A stretch of 64,000 nt of DNA from positions 1 to 64,000 of the forward strand of contig JACKBT010000010.1 in the NCBI GenBank assembly GCA_020634415.1, written 5' to 3'. Shown in pieces: positions 17,566 to 27,699 of this stretch (positions are counted from its first letter, which is position 1; the number at the start of each line of letters is the position of its first letter). This DNA is from Ardenticatenaceae bacterium (lineage in GTDB: Bacteria; Chloroflexota; Anaerolineae; Promineifilales; Promineifilaceae). A program made the position numbers and the translations under genes. The notes beneath the pieces were generated by a model that did not search any database, was not told the DNA's origin, and was given only the letters and a program-made list of their open reading frames with translations.

Positions 17566-19191
17566 ATGGCAACATTCAAATCACAAATCTTAACGACAAG
17601 CCAAACTTACCAGCAAAACCGACAGGAAATGCTGGCCCTGATTGACCATATGCGTCAGCTAGAAACCCGCGCCGAACTGGCATCGGCCCGCTCAAGTGAG
17701 CGCTTTGCCCGACGTGGGCAGATATTGCCCCGTGAACGTGTCGCCCGCCTTCTCGACCCCGCCTCGCCTTTCCTGGAAATTGGCAACATGGCCGGGTATT
17801 TGCGCGATACCGATGACCGCGCCCAATCCATACCAGGCGCCAGTATGATTGCCGGTATTGGCTTCATTAATGGCGTGCGGGCCATGATTTTAGCCACAGA
17901 TAGTGGCATTAATGCCGGGGCTATCACCGAAATTGGTGGCAGCAAAATGGTGCGCTGCCAAGATATTGCCTTAGCGCAAAAGCTGCCGTTTGTGCATCTG
18001 GTGGAAAGTGCGGGTGCAAATTTGCTTGAATATCGTGTCCAACTGTTTATTCAGGGTGGCTCTCTCTTCCAAAAATTTGCCAAACTGAGTGCGGCTGGCT
18101 GCCCAGTCATCACGGTGCTGCATGGCTCTTCCACGGCTGGCGGGGCTTATATGCCCGGTATGAGTGATGTTGTGATTGGTGTGCGGGGGCGTGGGCAGGC
18201 CTTCCTGGCTGGCCCTCCCCTGGTGAAGGCGGCTACGGGGGAGATCGCTGATGCGGATGAACTGGGCGGCGCGGAAATGCACGCCACGATTACGGGTTTG
18301 GTTGAATATCTGGCGGAAAATGATACGGATGCGATTCGGTTGGCGCGAGAGATAATCGGCCGTTTGCAATGGCAAAAAAATCTCCCCCCACCCCACCACG
18401 CGGCCACCTTCCGCGAACCCCGCTATGACCCTGAGGAGATTGCGGGTATTGTGCCTGTGGATTATCGGCAGCCCTATGATGTGAAGGAAGTAATCGGCCG
18501 TTTAGCCGACGACTCCGATCTGCTTGAATTCAAAAGCCGTTATGGCCGCCAAACAGTCTGTGTCCAGGCCAACATACACGGCCATCCCTGCGCCTTCATC
18601 GGCAATAATGGCCCCATTGACCCCGACGGTGCTACCAAGGCCACCCACTTCATCCAACTGTGCTGCCAGGCCAACACCCCCCTCATCTTCTTGCAAAACA
18701 CCACTGGTTACATGGTTGGCACCAGCTACGAACAGGGCGGCATGATCAAACATGGCTCCAAGATGATTCAGGCTGTTACCAATGCCACCGTGCCTCGTTT
18801 TACGCTGATGATTGGGGCCAGCTTTGGTGCGGGCAACTACGGCATGTGTGGCCGTGCCTATGAGCCAGATTTTCTCTTTAGCTGGCCCAATGCCGTTACG
18901 GGGGTCATGGGTGGCGAGCAGGCGGCCATGACGATGCGTATGGTGATGGAGGCTAGTGCGGCACGGCGGGGGCAAACGGCCGATCCCACCCAACTAGATG
19001 CCCAAGAACAAGCCATCATTGCCCACTTCAACAGCCAATCTGATGCCTTTTTTACCTCTGGCTGGCTGCTGGATGATGGCCTGATTGACCCACGAGACAG
19101 CCGCAAGGTGTTGGCCTTTTTGCTGCAAACGGCCGATGAAGCCCAGCGCCGCACCCTCTACCCCAACACCTTTGGCGTTGCCCGAATGTAA
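17566..19191 (+). CDS. Acyl-CoA carboxylase carboxyltransferase subunit (geranyl-/methylcrotonyl-CoA type)
   Basis: The 541-residue protein is a complete carboxyltransferase beta subunit, with the oxyanion-hole motifs GSSTAGGAYMPGMSD and IGASFGAGNYGMCGRAYEPDF and the biotin-side QNTTGYMVG. This close similarity to MccB/AtuC indicates transfer of carboxyl from biotin to the gamma carbon of an unsaturated acyl-CoA such as 3-methylcrotonyl-CoA or geranyl-CoA. The biotin carboxylase gene starts 2 bases after its stop, and an AtuA homologue follows, which tips the balance toward geranyl-CoA and acyclic terpene use. A leucine-degradation role remains possible because no HMG-CoA lyase or isohexenyl-glutaconyl hydratase gene is present to decide. 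Confidence 0.88.
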   Translation: MATFKSQILTTSQTYQQNRQEMLALIDHMRQLETRAELASARSSERFARRGQILPRERVARLLDPASPFLEIGNMAGYLRDTDDRAQSIPGASMIAGIGFINGVRAMILATDSGINAGAITEIGGSKMVRCQDIALAQKLPFVHLVESAGANLLEYRVQLFIQGGSLFQKFAKLSAAGCPVITVLHGSSTAGGAYMPGMSDVVIGVRGRGQAFLAGPPLVKAATGEIADADELGGAEMHATITGLVEYLAENDTDAIRLAREIIGRLQWQKNLPPPHHAATFREPRYDPEEIAGIVPVDYRQPYDVKEVIGRLADDSDLLEFKSRYGRQTVCVQANIHGHPCAFIGNNGPIDPDGATKATHFIQLCCQANTPLIFLQNTTGYMVGTSYEQGGMIKHGSKMIQAVTNATVPRFTLMIGASFGAGNYGMCGRAYEPDFLFSWPNAVTGVMGGEQAAMTMRMVMEASAARRGQTADPTQLDAQEQAIIAHFNSQSDAFFTSGWLLDDGLIDPRDSRKVLAFLLQTADEAQRRTLYPNTFGVARM

Positions 19192-19193
19192 CC

Positions 19194-21146
19194 ATGCCCT
19201 TCCACAAAATCCTCATCGCCAATCGCGGCGAAATCGCCGTCCGCATCATCCGCACCGCCCAAAACATGGGCTACGGAACAGTCGCCGTCTTCTCCGATGC
19301 CGATGCGGACGCGCCCCATGTGGCTTTGGCCGATCAAGCTGTGCGTTTAGGCGCGGCTGAACCGGCCCAGTCTTACTTGAATATGGAGCGTATTTTAGCT
19401 GCCGCCCGTCTGGCGGGCGCAGATGCCATTCACCCTGGTTATGGTTTTTTGGCCGAAAACGCTGATTTTGCCGATGCTGTCATTGCTGCCGGATTGGTGT
19501 GGATTGGCCCGCCGCCAGCAGCAATGAGGGTAATGGGCAACAAAACGGCCGCTAAACAAGCCATCGCCGCTGCCAATGTTCCCATTCTGCCTGGCTACGC
19601 GGGTGAACAAGGCGATTCAGCATTTATTGCCGCCGCCACTTCATTGGGTTATCCCGTGATGGTCAAGGCGGCGGCAGGGGGCGGCGGGCGCGGAATGCGC
19701 CTGGTGCACAAGGCCGAGGCGATGCCCTTGGCTTTAGCCGCAGCCCGTTCGGAAGCGCGGCAAGCCTTTGCTTCCGATGAACTGCTGCTGGAAAAAGCCA
19801 TCATCAATCCGCGCCATGTGGAGGTGCAGGTTTTTGGTGATCAACAGGGCCACGTGGTTCATTTGGGTGAACGGGATTGCTCGATTCAGCGGCGGCATCA
19901 AAAGGTAGTGGAGGAGTCGCCCAGTCCGGCCGTTTCGCCTGAGTTGAGGGAAGCGTTGGGAAAAGCGGCCGTTTCTGTGGCCCAGGCGGTGGGGTATTAT
20001 GGTGCGGGTACGGTTGAGTTTTTGCTGGATGAAGCTGGGCAATTTTACTTCATTGAGATGAATACTCGGCTGCAAGTGGAGCATCCTGTGACGGAAATGG
20101 TGACCGGACTAGATTTGGTGGCCTGGCAGTTGTTGGTGGCGGCGGGTGAGCCGCTGCCCTTAACCCAGGCTGAGATTCAGCTAAACGGCCATGCTATTGA
20201 AGTGCGCCTGTATGCCGAAGACCCAACCAACCACTTTTTACCCAGTACGGGGCCTGTTTTTCTGTGGCAGCCGCCGCAAGGTGAAGGGGTGCGTGTGGAT
20301 CATGGCCTTCGGACAGGCATGGCGATTACGCCATTTTATGATTCGATGGTGGCGAAGATTATTACTTGGGGCGAAACGCGGGCGATGGCGCGGCGGCGGC
20401 TGGGGCGGGCTTTGGCGGCAACGGCCGTTTTCGGCCCCACCACCAATCGCAGCTTTCTCATGCAAACGGCCGTTCATCCCACTTTCATCAAGGGCGCAGC
20501 CACGACTAACTTTATCGCTGATACCTGGCCGCCAGCAGAAGAACAAACGCCTCCGCCCATTTTGGAGGCTTTAGCCGGATTGCTTTTCTATCGCCGTAAT
20601 GACCGCCTTGTTGGGCATGGTGTTGACTCGCTCAACCTCGGTGGTCGGTCCTTCACCTGTTGTTTTCAGGAGAGGCAGGCGGTGCGGGTAACGGCCGTTG
20701 CGCCCCAGCAATATCACATTCAAACCAGCAGCGGCGTATTCGACATTCAGGCCATCGCCCAAAGCCAAAACAGTGTGCGCTTTGAGCATGATAGTTTGCA
20801 GGCAAGTGTGGTGTATGACTTTGAGGAAAACGGCCGTCTCTGGCTGCAATACGGCGTACACACAGTCACCTTCACCGATATTCTGCTATCTCCACCAGAA
20901 AACAGGGACACAGTTAGCAATGGACAGGTGCTTGCCCCCATGCCCGGTGTCATTCGGCACATTGCCGTGCAAGTTGGCAGCATCGTAGCCACAGGCCAAA
21001 CCCTGCTCACCCTGGAAGCCATGAAAATGGAACACAACATCACAGCCCCTCTCCCCGGCATCATCACCGAAATCCTGGTGCAAACTGGGCAGCAGATGAA
21101 GCCGCGAGAATTATTAGTAGTCATCACCCCAAGAAACGAAGGTTAG
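19194..21146 (+). CDS. Biotin carboxylase/biotin carrier subunit of acyl-CoA carboxylase
   Basis: The 650-residue alpha subunit begins with the biotin carboxylase signature FHKILIANRGEIAVRIIRTA. It has the ATP-grasp glycine loop KAAAGGGGRGMRLV, the catalytic region FIEMNTRLQVEHPVTE, and a C-terminal biotinyl domain with EAMKMEHN, whose Lys carries biotin. Together with the preceding subunit it carboxylates biotin with bicarbonate and ATP, then passes the carboxyl to the acyl-CoA. Translation is probably coupled (2-base gap). The TAG stop codon lies inside the left arm of a GATTGGAG-type hairpin. Confidence 0.93.
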   Translation: MPFHKILIANRGEIAVRIIRTAQNMGYGTVAVFSDADADAPHVALADQAVRLGAAEPAQSYLNMERILAAARLAGADAIHPGYGFLAENADFADAVIAAGLVWIGPPPAAMRVMGNKTAAKQAIAAANVPILPGYAGEQGDSAFIAAATSLGYPVMVKAAAGGGGRGMRLVHKAEAMPLALAAARSEARQAFASDELLLEKAIINPRHVEVQVFGDQQGHVVHLGERDCSIQRRHQKVVEESPSPAVSPELREALGKAAVSVAQAVGYYGAGTVEFLLDEAGQFYFIEMNTRLQVEHPVTEMVTGLDLVAWQLLVAAGEPLPLTQAEIQLNGHAIEVRLYAEDPTNHFLPSTGPVFLWQPPQGEGVRVDHGLRTGMAITPFYDSMVAKIITWGETRAMARRRLGRALAATAVFGPTTNRSFLMQTAVHPTFIKGAATTNFIADTWPPAEEQTPPPILEALAGLLFYRRNDRLVGHGVDSLNLGGRSFTCCFQERQAVRVTAVAPQQYHIQTSSGVFDIQAIAQSQNSVRFEHDSLQASVVYDFEENGRLWLQYGVHTVTFTDILLSPPENRDTVSNGQVLAPMPGVIRHIAVQVGSIVATGQTLLTLEAMKMEHNITAPLPGIITEILVQTGQQMKPRELLVVITPRNEG

Positions 21147-21182
21147 AGATTGGAGATTCATAAAATCCCCAATCTCTAATCC
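21141..21182. repeat. Hairpin of GAGATTGG units after the biotin carboxylase gene
   Basis: The left arm 21141-21158 and right arm 21164-21182 pair almost completely as GGTTAGAGATTGG against CCAATCTCTAATCC. The left arm supplies the TAG stop codon (21144-21146) of the preceding gene. Confidence 0.75.
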
Positions 21183-21195
21183 CCAATAAACATCC

Positions 21196-22968
21196 ATGAA
21201 CCGTAAAACCATCTACATTGCCGGTGCCGCTGGAGCCTGGGGCGATTCCTCCCTCGCCACCGCCCAGCTCCTCACCGCCCCCCACCTCGATTACATCATC
21301 TACGAAGCCCTGGCCGAGGTGACAATGGCGATATTGACTCGCGCCAAGATGAAAAATCCCCAGACCGGGTACGCCATTGACTTTATTGATCCCATCCTCA
21401 AAACCCATTTACAGGCGATTCGGCAGCGTGGCATCCGTGTCATCACCAATGCTGGGGGCATCAACCCGCAGGCAGCGGCCACAGCCCTGCGTCAGATCGC
21501 CCAGGAGCAAAACATTCCCCTTCAAGTAGTTGTCGTCGAAGGCGACAATTTGATGCCACAGTTAGACAAACTGCGCCAGGCCGACATCCGCGAAATGGCG
21601 CAGAACACCCCCCTGCCCGCCCGTGTGTTGGCGCTAAATGCCTATCTGGGGGCATTCCCTATTGCGGCCGCCCTCGATGCGGGCGCGGATGTGGTTATCA
21701 CGGGGCGTGTCGTAGACAGTGCCCTGGTACTTGCCCCACTCATCCACGAATTTGGCTGGCAGCCCGACGACTATGACAAGTTGGCACAAGGCAGTTTGGC
21801 CGGGCATCTCCTGGAATGTGGCCCACAATCCACTGGCGGCCTGCTGACCGACTGGGAAAGTGTGGCCAGTTGGGTCAATATTGGTTATCCCCTTGCCGAA
21901 TGTACGGCCGATGGCTCATTCATCATCACCAAACCTGCCGCTACAGATGGCCTGGTTAACCGGGCCACAGTTACCGAACAGATTTTGTACGAAATTGGCG
22001 ATCCGCGTGCCTATATTTTGCCCGACGTGGTTTGCGATTTTGCCGATGTGCATTTGGCAGAGGTGGGCGAGGATCGGGTGCAGGTAACAGGGGCCAAGGG
22101 CAGTCCACCGCCGCCCACATATAAGGCGTGTGCGTTGGAGATGGATGGTTATCGTCTCACCTTTTTGCTGCTGGTAACAGGGCGGGATGCTGTGCGCAAG
22201 GCGCAGCGCGTGGGCGAAACGCTGCTGGCTCGTATGAGGCGTGTTTTTCCGCAAATGGGCTGGCCTGATTTTCGGCAAATCTCTATCGAGATGTTGGGTG
22301 GTGAGAGCCAATTTGGCCCGCACAGCCAGGCTATGCAGGCACGAGAAGTCGTCTTAAAAATTGCCGCGCACCACGACAGTCAGGAGGCACTGGCCTTTTT
22401 TGCCCGCGAAATTCCCTCAAGTGCTCTTTCAATGGCGCAAAGTTTAATCGGTGGTGGTTCTGGTTTGCCGCGGCCGATGCCGCTCATCCGTGTTCATTCG
22501 CTGCTGGTGCCAAAGGAGATGGTGGCGGTGCAGGTGGATGGGGAGGCGGTTGATTTGCGATTTGCGATTGACGATTTACGATTGGAGCGGCCTGAAATCG
22601 TCAATCGTCAATCGCCAGTCGTAAATTCTCCTGTGGTGACTGTGCCTTTGCTGCGAATTGCTTATGGGCGCAGTGGCGACAAGGGGGATATTTGCAATGT
22701 GGGAATTGTGGCGCGGCGGCCAGAGTTTGTAGAGGTGATTCGGCGGGAATTAACGGCCGATTACGTTAAAACCTACCTTGCTCACCTGGTACATGGCAAT
22801 GTGGAACGTTTTGAACTGCCAGGGCTGGCTGCTTTTAACTTTGTGCTGTATGAAGCTTTAGACGGTGGCGGCACAGCATCTTTGCGCTTTGATCCTTTGG
22901 GCAAAGGTATGGCTCAGATTTTGCTGGAATGCCCAATTTCGGTGCCATCTGATTTGTTGGAGAGTTGA
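21196..22968 (+). CDS. atuA: AtuA-like protein (DUF1446), acyclic terpene utilisation
   Basis: The 590-residue protein carries the AtuA/DUF1446 domain (IAGAAGAWGDSS near the start, VITNAGGINPQAAA, DVVITGRVVDSALVLAPLIHEFGW, SGGLLTDWE-like region). After an unusual linker it has the AtuA C-terminal domain (LLRIAYGRSGDKGDICNVGI). The family is required for citronellol and geraniol breakdown in pseudomonads, but its reaction is not settled. The position directly behind the two carboxylase subunits supports a role in geranyl-CoA-type metabolism. About 25 residues between the domains (near residues 453-478) are encoded by an iterated hairpin repeat that the family does not normally contain. Confidence 0.85.
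   Translation: MNRKTIYIAGAAGAWGDSSLATAQLLTAPHLDYIIYEALAEVTMAILTRAKMKNPQTGYAIDFIDPILKTHLQAIRQRGIRVITNAGGINPQAAATALRQIAQEQNIPLQVVVVEGDNLMPQLDKLRQADIREMAQNTPLPARVLALNAYLGAFPIAAALDAGADVVITGRVVDSALVLAPLIHEFGWQPDDYDKLAQGSLAGHLLECGPQSTGGLLTDWESVASWVNIGYPLAECTADGSFIITKPAATDGLVNRATVTEQILYEIGDPRAYILPDVVCDFADVHLAEVGEDRVQVTGAKGSPPPPTYKACALEMDGYRLTFLLLVTGRDAVRKAQRVGETLLARMRRVFPQMGWPDFRQISIEMLGGESQFGPHSQAMQAREVVLKIAAHHDSQEALAFFAREIPSSALSMAQSLIGGGSGLPRPMPLIRVHSLLVPKEMVAVQVDGEAVDLRFAIDDLRLERPEIVNRQSPVVNSPVVTVPLLRIAYGRSGDKGDICNVGIVARRPEFVEVIRRELTADYVKTYLAHLVHGNVERFELPGLAAFNFVLYEALDGGGTASLRFDPLGKGMAQILLECPISVPSDLLES
22552..22628. repeat. Iterated-unit hairpin inserted in frame in atuA-like gene
   Basis: GATTTGC/GATTGAC/GATTTAC units at 22552-22583 face their approximate complements at 22594-22628. 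The insertion is in frame and falls exactly at the boundary between the two AtuA domains, where it encodes a spacer. Confidence 0.75.
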
Positions 22969-23009
22969 GAAGTGAGGCCAGCGTGTTAAAATCAAACTTT
23001 ATATCTGGG

Positions 23010-23062
23010 AGACTAGAGACTGGAGACGAGAAACTGTTTGGACTCAAGTCGCCAGTCTTCTC
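23010..23062. repeat. Imperfect hairpin of GAGACT/GGAGAC units
   Basis: GAGACTAGAGACTGGAGAC at 23010-23028 faces GACTCAAGTCGCCAGTCTTC at 23041-23060 as an imperfect stem. It lies in the gap between the atuA-like and DUF309 genes. Confidence 0.55.
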
Positions 23063-23073
23063 TACAATCACTT

Positions 23074-23922
23074 ATGAATAATCAAGAAACAACTCCACTC
23101 ATTGTTGGCTTTGTGGCCGACTTCATGTTTACCACACGCATCGAGAATGCTGCTCGCCATGCTGGTTTTCACATTCACTGGATTGAACGGGCCAGCGATG
23201 TGGGCCAAGCTGACCCGACGGCCCCCCGCGAAACACCTGGCGAATCGTTATACGGCCGTCTCGGCCACCTCTTCACCCAACTTGCCGATTGGCAGCCCGC
23301 CCTCCTCCTCTTCGACCTCGATAACCACAACATCCCCTGGCAGAAATGGATACCCGCCCTCAAATCTTCACCTGCCACCCGCCGTATGCCCATCATGTGC
23401 TTCGGCTCCCATAAAGATGTTGCCAGCATGACGGCCGCTAAAAAAGCGGGGGCTGATGTTGTCTTGGCCCGCTCGCGCTTTACGGCCGATATGCCCGATC
23501 TGCTCCAAAAATATGCCAACGTCCCCGATAGGGCAGAACTGCAAGAAACCTGCCAGGAGCCTCTTTCCGCCAAAGCCATCAAAGGGCTTCAGTTGTTCAA
23601 CGAAGGGCAATACTTTGAGTGCCACGAAGAGCTTGAAGATGCCTGGAACGAAGATGAGTCACCGGGGCGCGAACTGTATCGTGGTGTTTTGCAGGTAGGC
23701 GTGGCTTATATGCAGATTCAGCGTGGCAACTATCGCGGCGCGATTAAAATGCTGCTGCGCGTGCGCCAATGGCTCGATCCTTTGCCCGACATCTGTCGTG
23801 GCATCAACATCGCCCAACTCCGCACCGACGCTCAGGCAGTTCACGACACTCTCCTTGAACTTGGCCCTGAACGCATAGATGAATTTGATTTAACCACCTT
23901 CAAAAAGGTGGAATATCAGTAG
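23074..23922 (+). CDS. Receiver-like/DUF309 two-domain protein
   Basis: The C-terminal half (about 165-235) is a DUF309 domain with LFNEGQYFECHEELEDAWNED, LYRGVLQVGVAYMQIQRGNYRGA and a following Leu/Arg helix. The N-terminal half (about 8-140) has a response-regulator-like alpha/beta pattern (PALLLFDLDNHNIPW, RRMPIMCFGSHKD, AAKKAGADVVLARSRF) but no clear set of phosphorylation residues, so it may be a degenerate receiver. DUF309 function is unknown. I start at ATG 23074; an upstream TTG at 23038 in the same frame would read through the repeat. It faces the P-type ATPase gene convergently. Confidence 0.75.
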   Translation: MNNQETTPLIVGFVADFMFTTRIENAARHAGFHIHWIERASDVGQADPTAPRETPGESLYGRLGHLFTQLADWQPALLLFDLDNHNIPWQKWIPALKSSPATRRMPIMCFGSHKDVASMTAAKKAGADVVLARSRFTADMPDLLQKYANVPDRAELQETCQEPLSAKAIKGLQLFNEGQYFECHEELEDAWNEDESPGRELYRGVLQVGVAYMQIQRGNYRGAIKMLLRVRQWLDPLPDICRGINIAQLRTDAQAVHDTLLELGPERIDEFDLTTFKKVEYQ

Positions 23923-23950
23923 GCACTTAGTTTCCGACCCACAAAATAAA

Positions 23951-23976
23951 AGGAGCGAGCTTTATTGCTCGCTCCT
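23951..23976 (-). terminator. Intrinsic terminator of the P-type ATPase gene
   Basis: AGGAGCGAGC and GCTCGCTCCT form a perfect 10-bp stem with a 6-base loop. Read on the minus strand it is followed by TTTTATTTT, the expected T-tract, so it ends the ATPase transcript. The plus-strand side lacks T residues. Confidence 0.85.
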
Positions 23977-24012
23977 CGGCTCCCCAGCCTTTCCTCTGCT
24001 TGAGAAAAGGTT

Positions 24013-26724
24013 TTAGTCTTCACCTCTTTGCCGTCTTATCCACTTGCTCACTTCAACCACAATAAAAATGGAGGAGCTGGCTACTAAAGCAACCAGTAGA
24101 TTTTGCAAGGAAAGGTCTTCTGTAGAAAAGAAGCCTTGTAAGAAGGGTACATAAATTAAAGCCAGTTGCAGCATGAAGGTGGTTAAAACGGCTATGACCA
24201 TTAATTTATTAGAAAACAGCCCAATTGTAAAGATAGAATCAATATTGGAGCGGATGGCGAGGGCATTGCCCATTTGGGCCAGAGTCAGGGTGGTGAAAGC
24301 CATTGTCTGCCAGGGGCCATCAGGGTCATTTATCCAATAAACATACCCCACACCCAATGACACGATCCCCATCAGAAACCCGATCCACAAAATGCGCTTT
24401 CCCATGCCCCGACTGAAGATGCTTTCTTGGGGGTGAAAGGGCGCACGCTGCATGATACCCCGTTCCCCCTGCTCCACCGCCAGGGCCAGTCCTGGTAAAC
24501 CATCCGTTACCAGATTAATCCAGAGAATTTGCAAAGGCAGCAAGGGTAAGGGCATTCCCAGAAACGGGCCGATGAGCATGACGATGAGTTCGCCAGTGTT
24601 GCTGGACAGCGTGTATTTGATGAATTTGCGGATGTTGTCGAAAATAATCCGCCCTTCTTCAACGGCCGCTACAATCGTAGCAAAATTGTCATCCAACAAA
24701 ATCATGTCGGCTGCTTCTTTGGAGACATCCGTGCCGGTAATGCCCATCGCCACCCCAATATCAGCTTTTTTCAGCGCGGGGGCATCATTCACGCCATCGC
24801 CAGTCATAGCCACGATTTGCCCCTTGTCTTGCAAGGCATCCACAATATTCAGTTTGTGTTCAGGCGAAACTCGTGCATACACATTGATTTCTTCGACGGC
24901 CTCTTTGAGCTGTTGGAGGTTCATTTTGGTGAGGTCGTAACCTGTTAAGTTCTCGTCGCTGCGGGCGATATCTAGCTCTTTGGCAATATGCTGGGCCGTC
25001 AGGCGGTGGTCGCCGGTGATCATGATGGGGCGAATGCCAGCGGTGCGAGCGACGGCCACAGCTTGTTTGACTTCGGGGCGCGGCGGGTCAATCATGCCAA
25101 TCATGCCGATGAATATTTCGTGAGCTTCGGTTTCTTCGTTGGCATCGGCCGTTTCCATAGCGCGGAAAGCCACACCTAACACCCGTTGGCCTTGCTGGGC
25201 CAGACGGCCGTTTGCCGCCAAAATCCGCTCCTTCATGGCCTCATCTAGCGGCACAATCGCCTCACCCGTCCACACCGCATCTATCACCTCCAACAAACTA
25301 TCCACCGCCCCCTTAGAAAAAGCCACAAACGGCGAACCACGCCAGGGCGCATCACTATCATCCTGCTCCAGGCTTACCTCATGCACCGTCGTCATCCGCT
25401 TCCGCTCCGACGTAAACGGCACTTCCGCCACACGCGGCCAACGGGCATCCAAAGCCTCTTTGCCGTAGCCCACCTTGGCGGCAGCCACAATCAATGCCCC
25501 TTCTGTCGGATCGCCAATGGCTCGCTCCACACCTTCCTCATCCGTTTGCAAAACCGCGTCGTTAACCAAAGCGGCCGCTTTCAGCAACATGCCTAATGTG
25601 CGCTGCTGGGGTGGCAAATCTGGATCGAGTTCTGCCTGGTACAACACACCTTTCATATCCTCCAAAGCTTCAATTGTTTCGGTATGGCCGACTACATCCA
25701 GAACCGTCACCGTCATGCGGTTTTCGGTGAGCGTACCCGTCTTATCGGAGCAAATGACCGTGACGGAGCCGAGGGTTTCTACCGCTGGCAGTTTGCGAAT
25801 GAGGGCGTTGCGCTTTAACATGCGCTGCGAGCCAAGAGCCAGGGTAATGGCAACGACAGCGGGCAAGCCCTCAGGCACAGCGGCTACCGCCATAGCGATG
25901 CCTGTCAAAATCAGCTCCTCAATATCCTCGCCCCGAATCAGGCCCAACACCACGACGACAGCGATGATGCCCATGGCGATCCAGGCCAATGTTTTGCCCA
26001 ACTGCCCCATGCGCCGCTGCAAGGGCGTTTCTTCGCCTTCAACCTCTTGAATGAGTTCGGCGATATTGCCCAGTTCGGTGTTCATGCCGGTGGTGGTGAT
26101 AACGGCCGTTCCCCGCCCATATGTCACCGTCGTCCCCATAAACACCATATTGCGCCGATCCCCCAGCGTCAAATTGTCCTTATGCAGGGCCTCACTTACC
26201 TTGTCTACGGCTTCAGATTCACCCGTCAGAGCAGCTTCTTGCACGCGCAGGTTGACACTTTCCACAATACGGCCGTCTGCCGGAATCAAGTCACCCGTCT
26301 CCAGCAAAACCACATCACCTGGCACCAAATCACGCGCCGAAATTTCCTCAATACGGCCGTTGCGCCGCACCTTCACCGTAGGCACAGCCATCTTCTTCAA
26401 AGCCGCAATCGCCTGCTCCGCCCGATACTCTTGAGTAAAGCCCAAAATCGCATTCAAAATCACAATCGCCATAATGACAATCACATCATTATATTCGCCC
26501 AAAAAAGCCGACACGGCCGCCGCCACAATCAAAATGACGACCATCACCTCTTTAATCTGATCCCACAAAATAAGTAAGGGGTGTTTACTACCTCGCTCAA
26601 TCAGCTCATTGGGGCCATATTGCGCCAAACGTTCTTGAACGGCCGTTCCCGACAATCCCTCCTTAGGATTTGTCTCCAGCCTCTGCAAAGCATCATCAAC
26701 AGCCAATTTATACCAGTCAGTCAT
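24013..26724 (-). CDS. Cation-transporting P-type ATPase (Ca2+/SERCA-like P2 type)
   Basis: The 903-residue protein has the N-terminal cation ATPase domain ([23 protein letters not shown]), the actuator motif TGES, the membrane motif [19 protein letters not shown], the phosphorylation site [14 protein letters not shown], and the hinge [22 protein letters not shown]. The C-terminal transmembrane block includes [23 protein letters not shown]. These are the features of P2A/P2B Ca2+ pumps and related PMA1-like ATPases. It moves a cation, most likely Ca2+, across the cell membrane at the expense of ATP. It is a single-gene unit with its own terminator downstream. Mn2+ or Na+ as substrate cannot be excluded. 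Confidence 0.93.
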   Translation of the reverse strand: MTDWYKLAVDDALQRLETNPKEGLSGTAVQERLAQYGPNELIERGSKHPLLILWDQIKEVMVVILIVAAAVSAFLGEYNDVIVIMAIVILNAILGFTQEYRAEQAIAALKKMAVPTVKVRRNGRIEEISARDLVPGDVVLLETGDLIPADGRIVESVNLRVQEAALTGESEAVDKVSEALHKDNLTLGDRRNMVFMGTTVTYGRGTAVITTTGMNTELGNIAELIQEVEGEETPLQRRMGQLGKTLAWIAMGIIAVVVVLGLIRGEDIEELILTGIAMAVAAVPEGLPAVVAITLALGSQRMLKRNALIRKLPAVETLGSVTVICSDKTGTLTENRMTVTVLDVVGHTETIEALEDMKGVLYQAELDPDLPPQQRTLGMLLKAAALVNDAVLQTDEEGVERAIGDPTEGALIVAAAKVGYGKEALDARWPRVAEVPFTSERKRMTTVHEVSLEQDDSDAPWRGSPFVAFSKGAVDSLLEVIDAVWTGEAIVPLDEAMKERILAANGRLAQQGQRVLGVAFRAMETADANEETEAHEIFIGMIGMIDPPRPEVKQAVAVARTAGIRPIMITGDHRLTAQHIAKELDIARSDENLTGYDLTKMNLQQLKEAVEEINVYARVSPEHKLNIVDALQDKGQIVAMTGDGVNDAPALKKADIGVAMGITGTDVSKEAADMILLDDNFATIVAAVEEGRIIFDNIRKFIKYTLSSNTGELIVMLIGPFLGMPLPLLPLQILWINLVTDGLPGLALAVEQGERGIMQRAPFHPQESIFSRGMGKRILWIGFLMGIVSLGVGYVYWINDPDGPWQTMAFTTLTLAQMGNALAIRSNIDSIFTIGLFSNKLMVIAVLTTFMLQLALIYVPFLQGFFSTEDLSLQNLLVALVASSSIFIVVEVSKWIRRQRGED

Positions 26725-26853
26725 GGGGTGTGCTCTCCTGTTCCTTATGGGATTTCAAGTATAGCATTTTTCCCCAATCGGTAAACTCACCCCGCACAAA
26801 ATCGGCCAAACGATCAGTTGCCAAACCGCCCCACTTCCTGCATACTGATGAGC

Positions 26854-26914
26854 CGGAAACTAGGGACTAGAGATTGGAGACTAGAGCTTATTAGCCGCCA
26901 ATCTCCAGTCCCCC
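26854..26914. repeat. Hairpin of ACTAGAG/GATTGGAG units before the PIG-L genes
   Basis: Units of GACTAGAGATTGGAGACTAGAG (26865-26886) face CCAATCTCCAGTCCCCC (26898-26914). It lies in the divergent region between the ATPase and PIG-L genes. Confidence 0.65.
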
Positions 26915-26962
26915 ATCTTCCAAACCAATCATTAGTATCTTCACCCTACGGAGGCAATCCCC

Positions 26963-27688
26963 ATGACACAATACATCCCCGAACGCGCCATGTTCATCTA
27001 CGCCCATCCCGACGACATCGAATTCGGTGTGGCCGGCACGGCCGCCAAATGGGCCAAACATGGCTGCGAAGTCACCTACGTCGTCCTCACCGATGGCAAC
27101 GTGGGCAGCCACGACCCTGAACATACCCGCGAACAACTGGCCGAAATACGCCGCGCCGAGCAAACGGCCGCTGCCACAGTCGCCGGAGCCAAATGCATCT
27201 TCCTCGGCTACGACGACGGCATGTTAGAACCAACCCTGGAACTGCGTAAACAGCTTGTGCGCCTCATCCGCATCCACCGCCCCAACATCGTCGTCTGCGG
27301 CGATCCCACCCTCTATTTCCGTGGCGAACGCATCAACCATCCCGACCATCGCGCCGCCGCCAAAGCCGCCATTGATGCCGTCTTCCCCTCCAGCGAAATG
27401 CGCCTTCTCCACCAAGAGTTTGAGGCCGAAGGCATCATGCCTCACAAAGTTAACTACGTGTATGTCAGCGGCAATCTCGATGATGCCAATCAATACATAG
27501 ACATCTCGGAAACCATCGAAACCAAACTGGAAGCCCTGCGCCAACACGCCAGCCAACTTGGTGATAACGACCCTAGCGATCGCATGAGAAATTGGGCCAA
27601 GGAAATCGGACGTCGCGTAGGCTTCCCCTACGCCGAAGCCTACCGCCGCATCACCCTCGAGGCCATTGAAGAAAAGAAAGAGGAGTAA
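26963..27688 (+). CDS. PIG-L family deacetylase, copy 1
   Basis: The 241-residue protein has the family zinc site AHPDDIEFGVAG near the N-terminus and the downstream HPDHRAA motif. PIG-L/LmbE enzymes remove acetyl groups from N-acetyl sugars such as GlcNAc-inositol, GlcNAc-malate or chitooligosaccharides. GGAGG stands 8 bases before the ATG. The next gene is a tandem paralogue, 11 bases downstream. In this context it might belong to low-molecular-weight thiol or glycan metabolism; neither is shown. Confidence 0.88.
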   Translation: MTQYIPERAMFIYAHPDDIEFGVAGTAAKWAKHGCEVTYVVLTDGNVGSHDPEHTREQLAEIRRAEQTAAATVAGAKCIFLGYDDGMLEPTLELRKQLVRLIRIHRPNIVVCGDPTLYFRGERINHPDHRAAAKAAIDAVFPSSEMRLLHQEFEAEGIMPHKVNYVYVSGNLDDANQYIDISETIETKLEALRQHASQLGDNDPSDRMRNWAKEIGRRVGFPYAEAYRRITLEAIEEKKEE

Positions 27689-27699
27689 GTCGGTAAACC

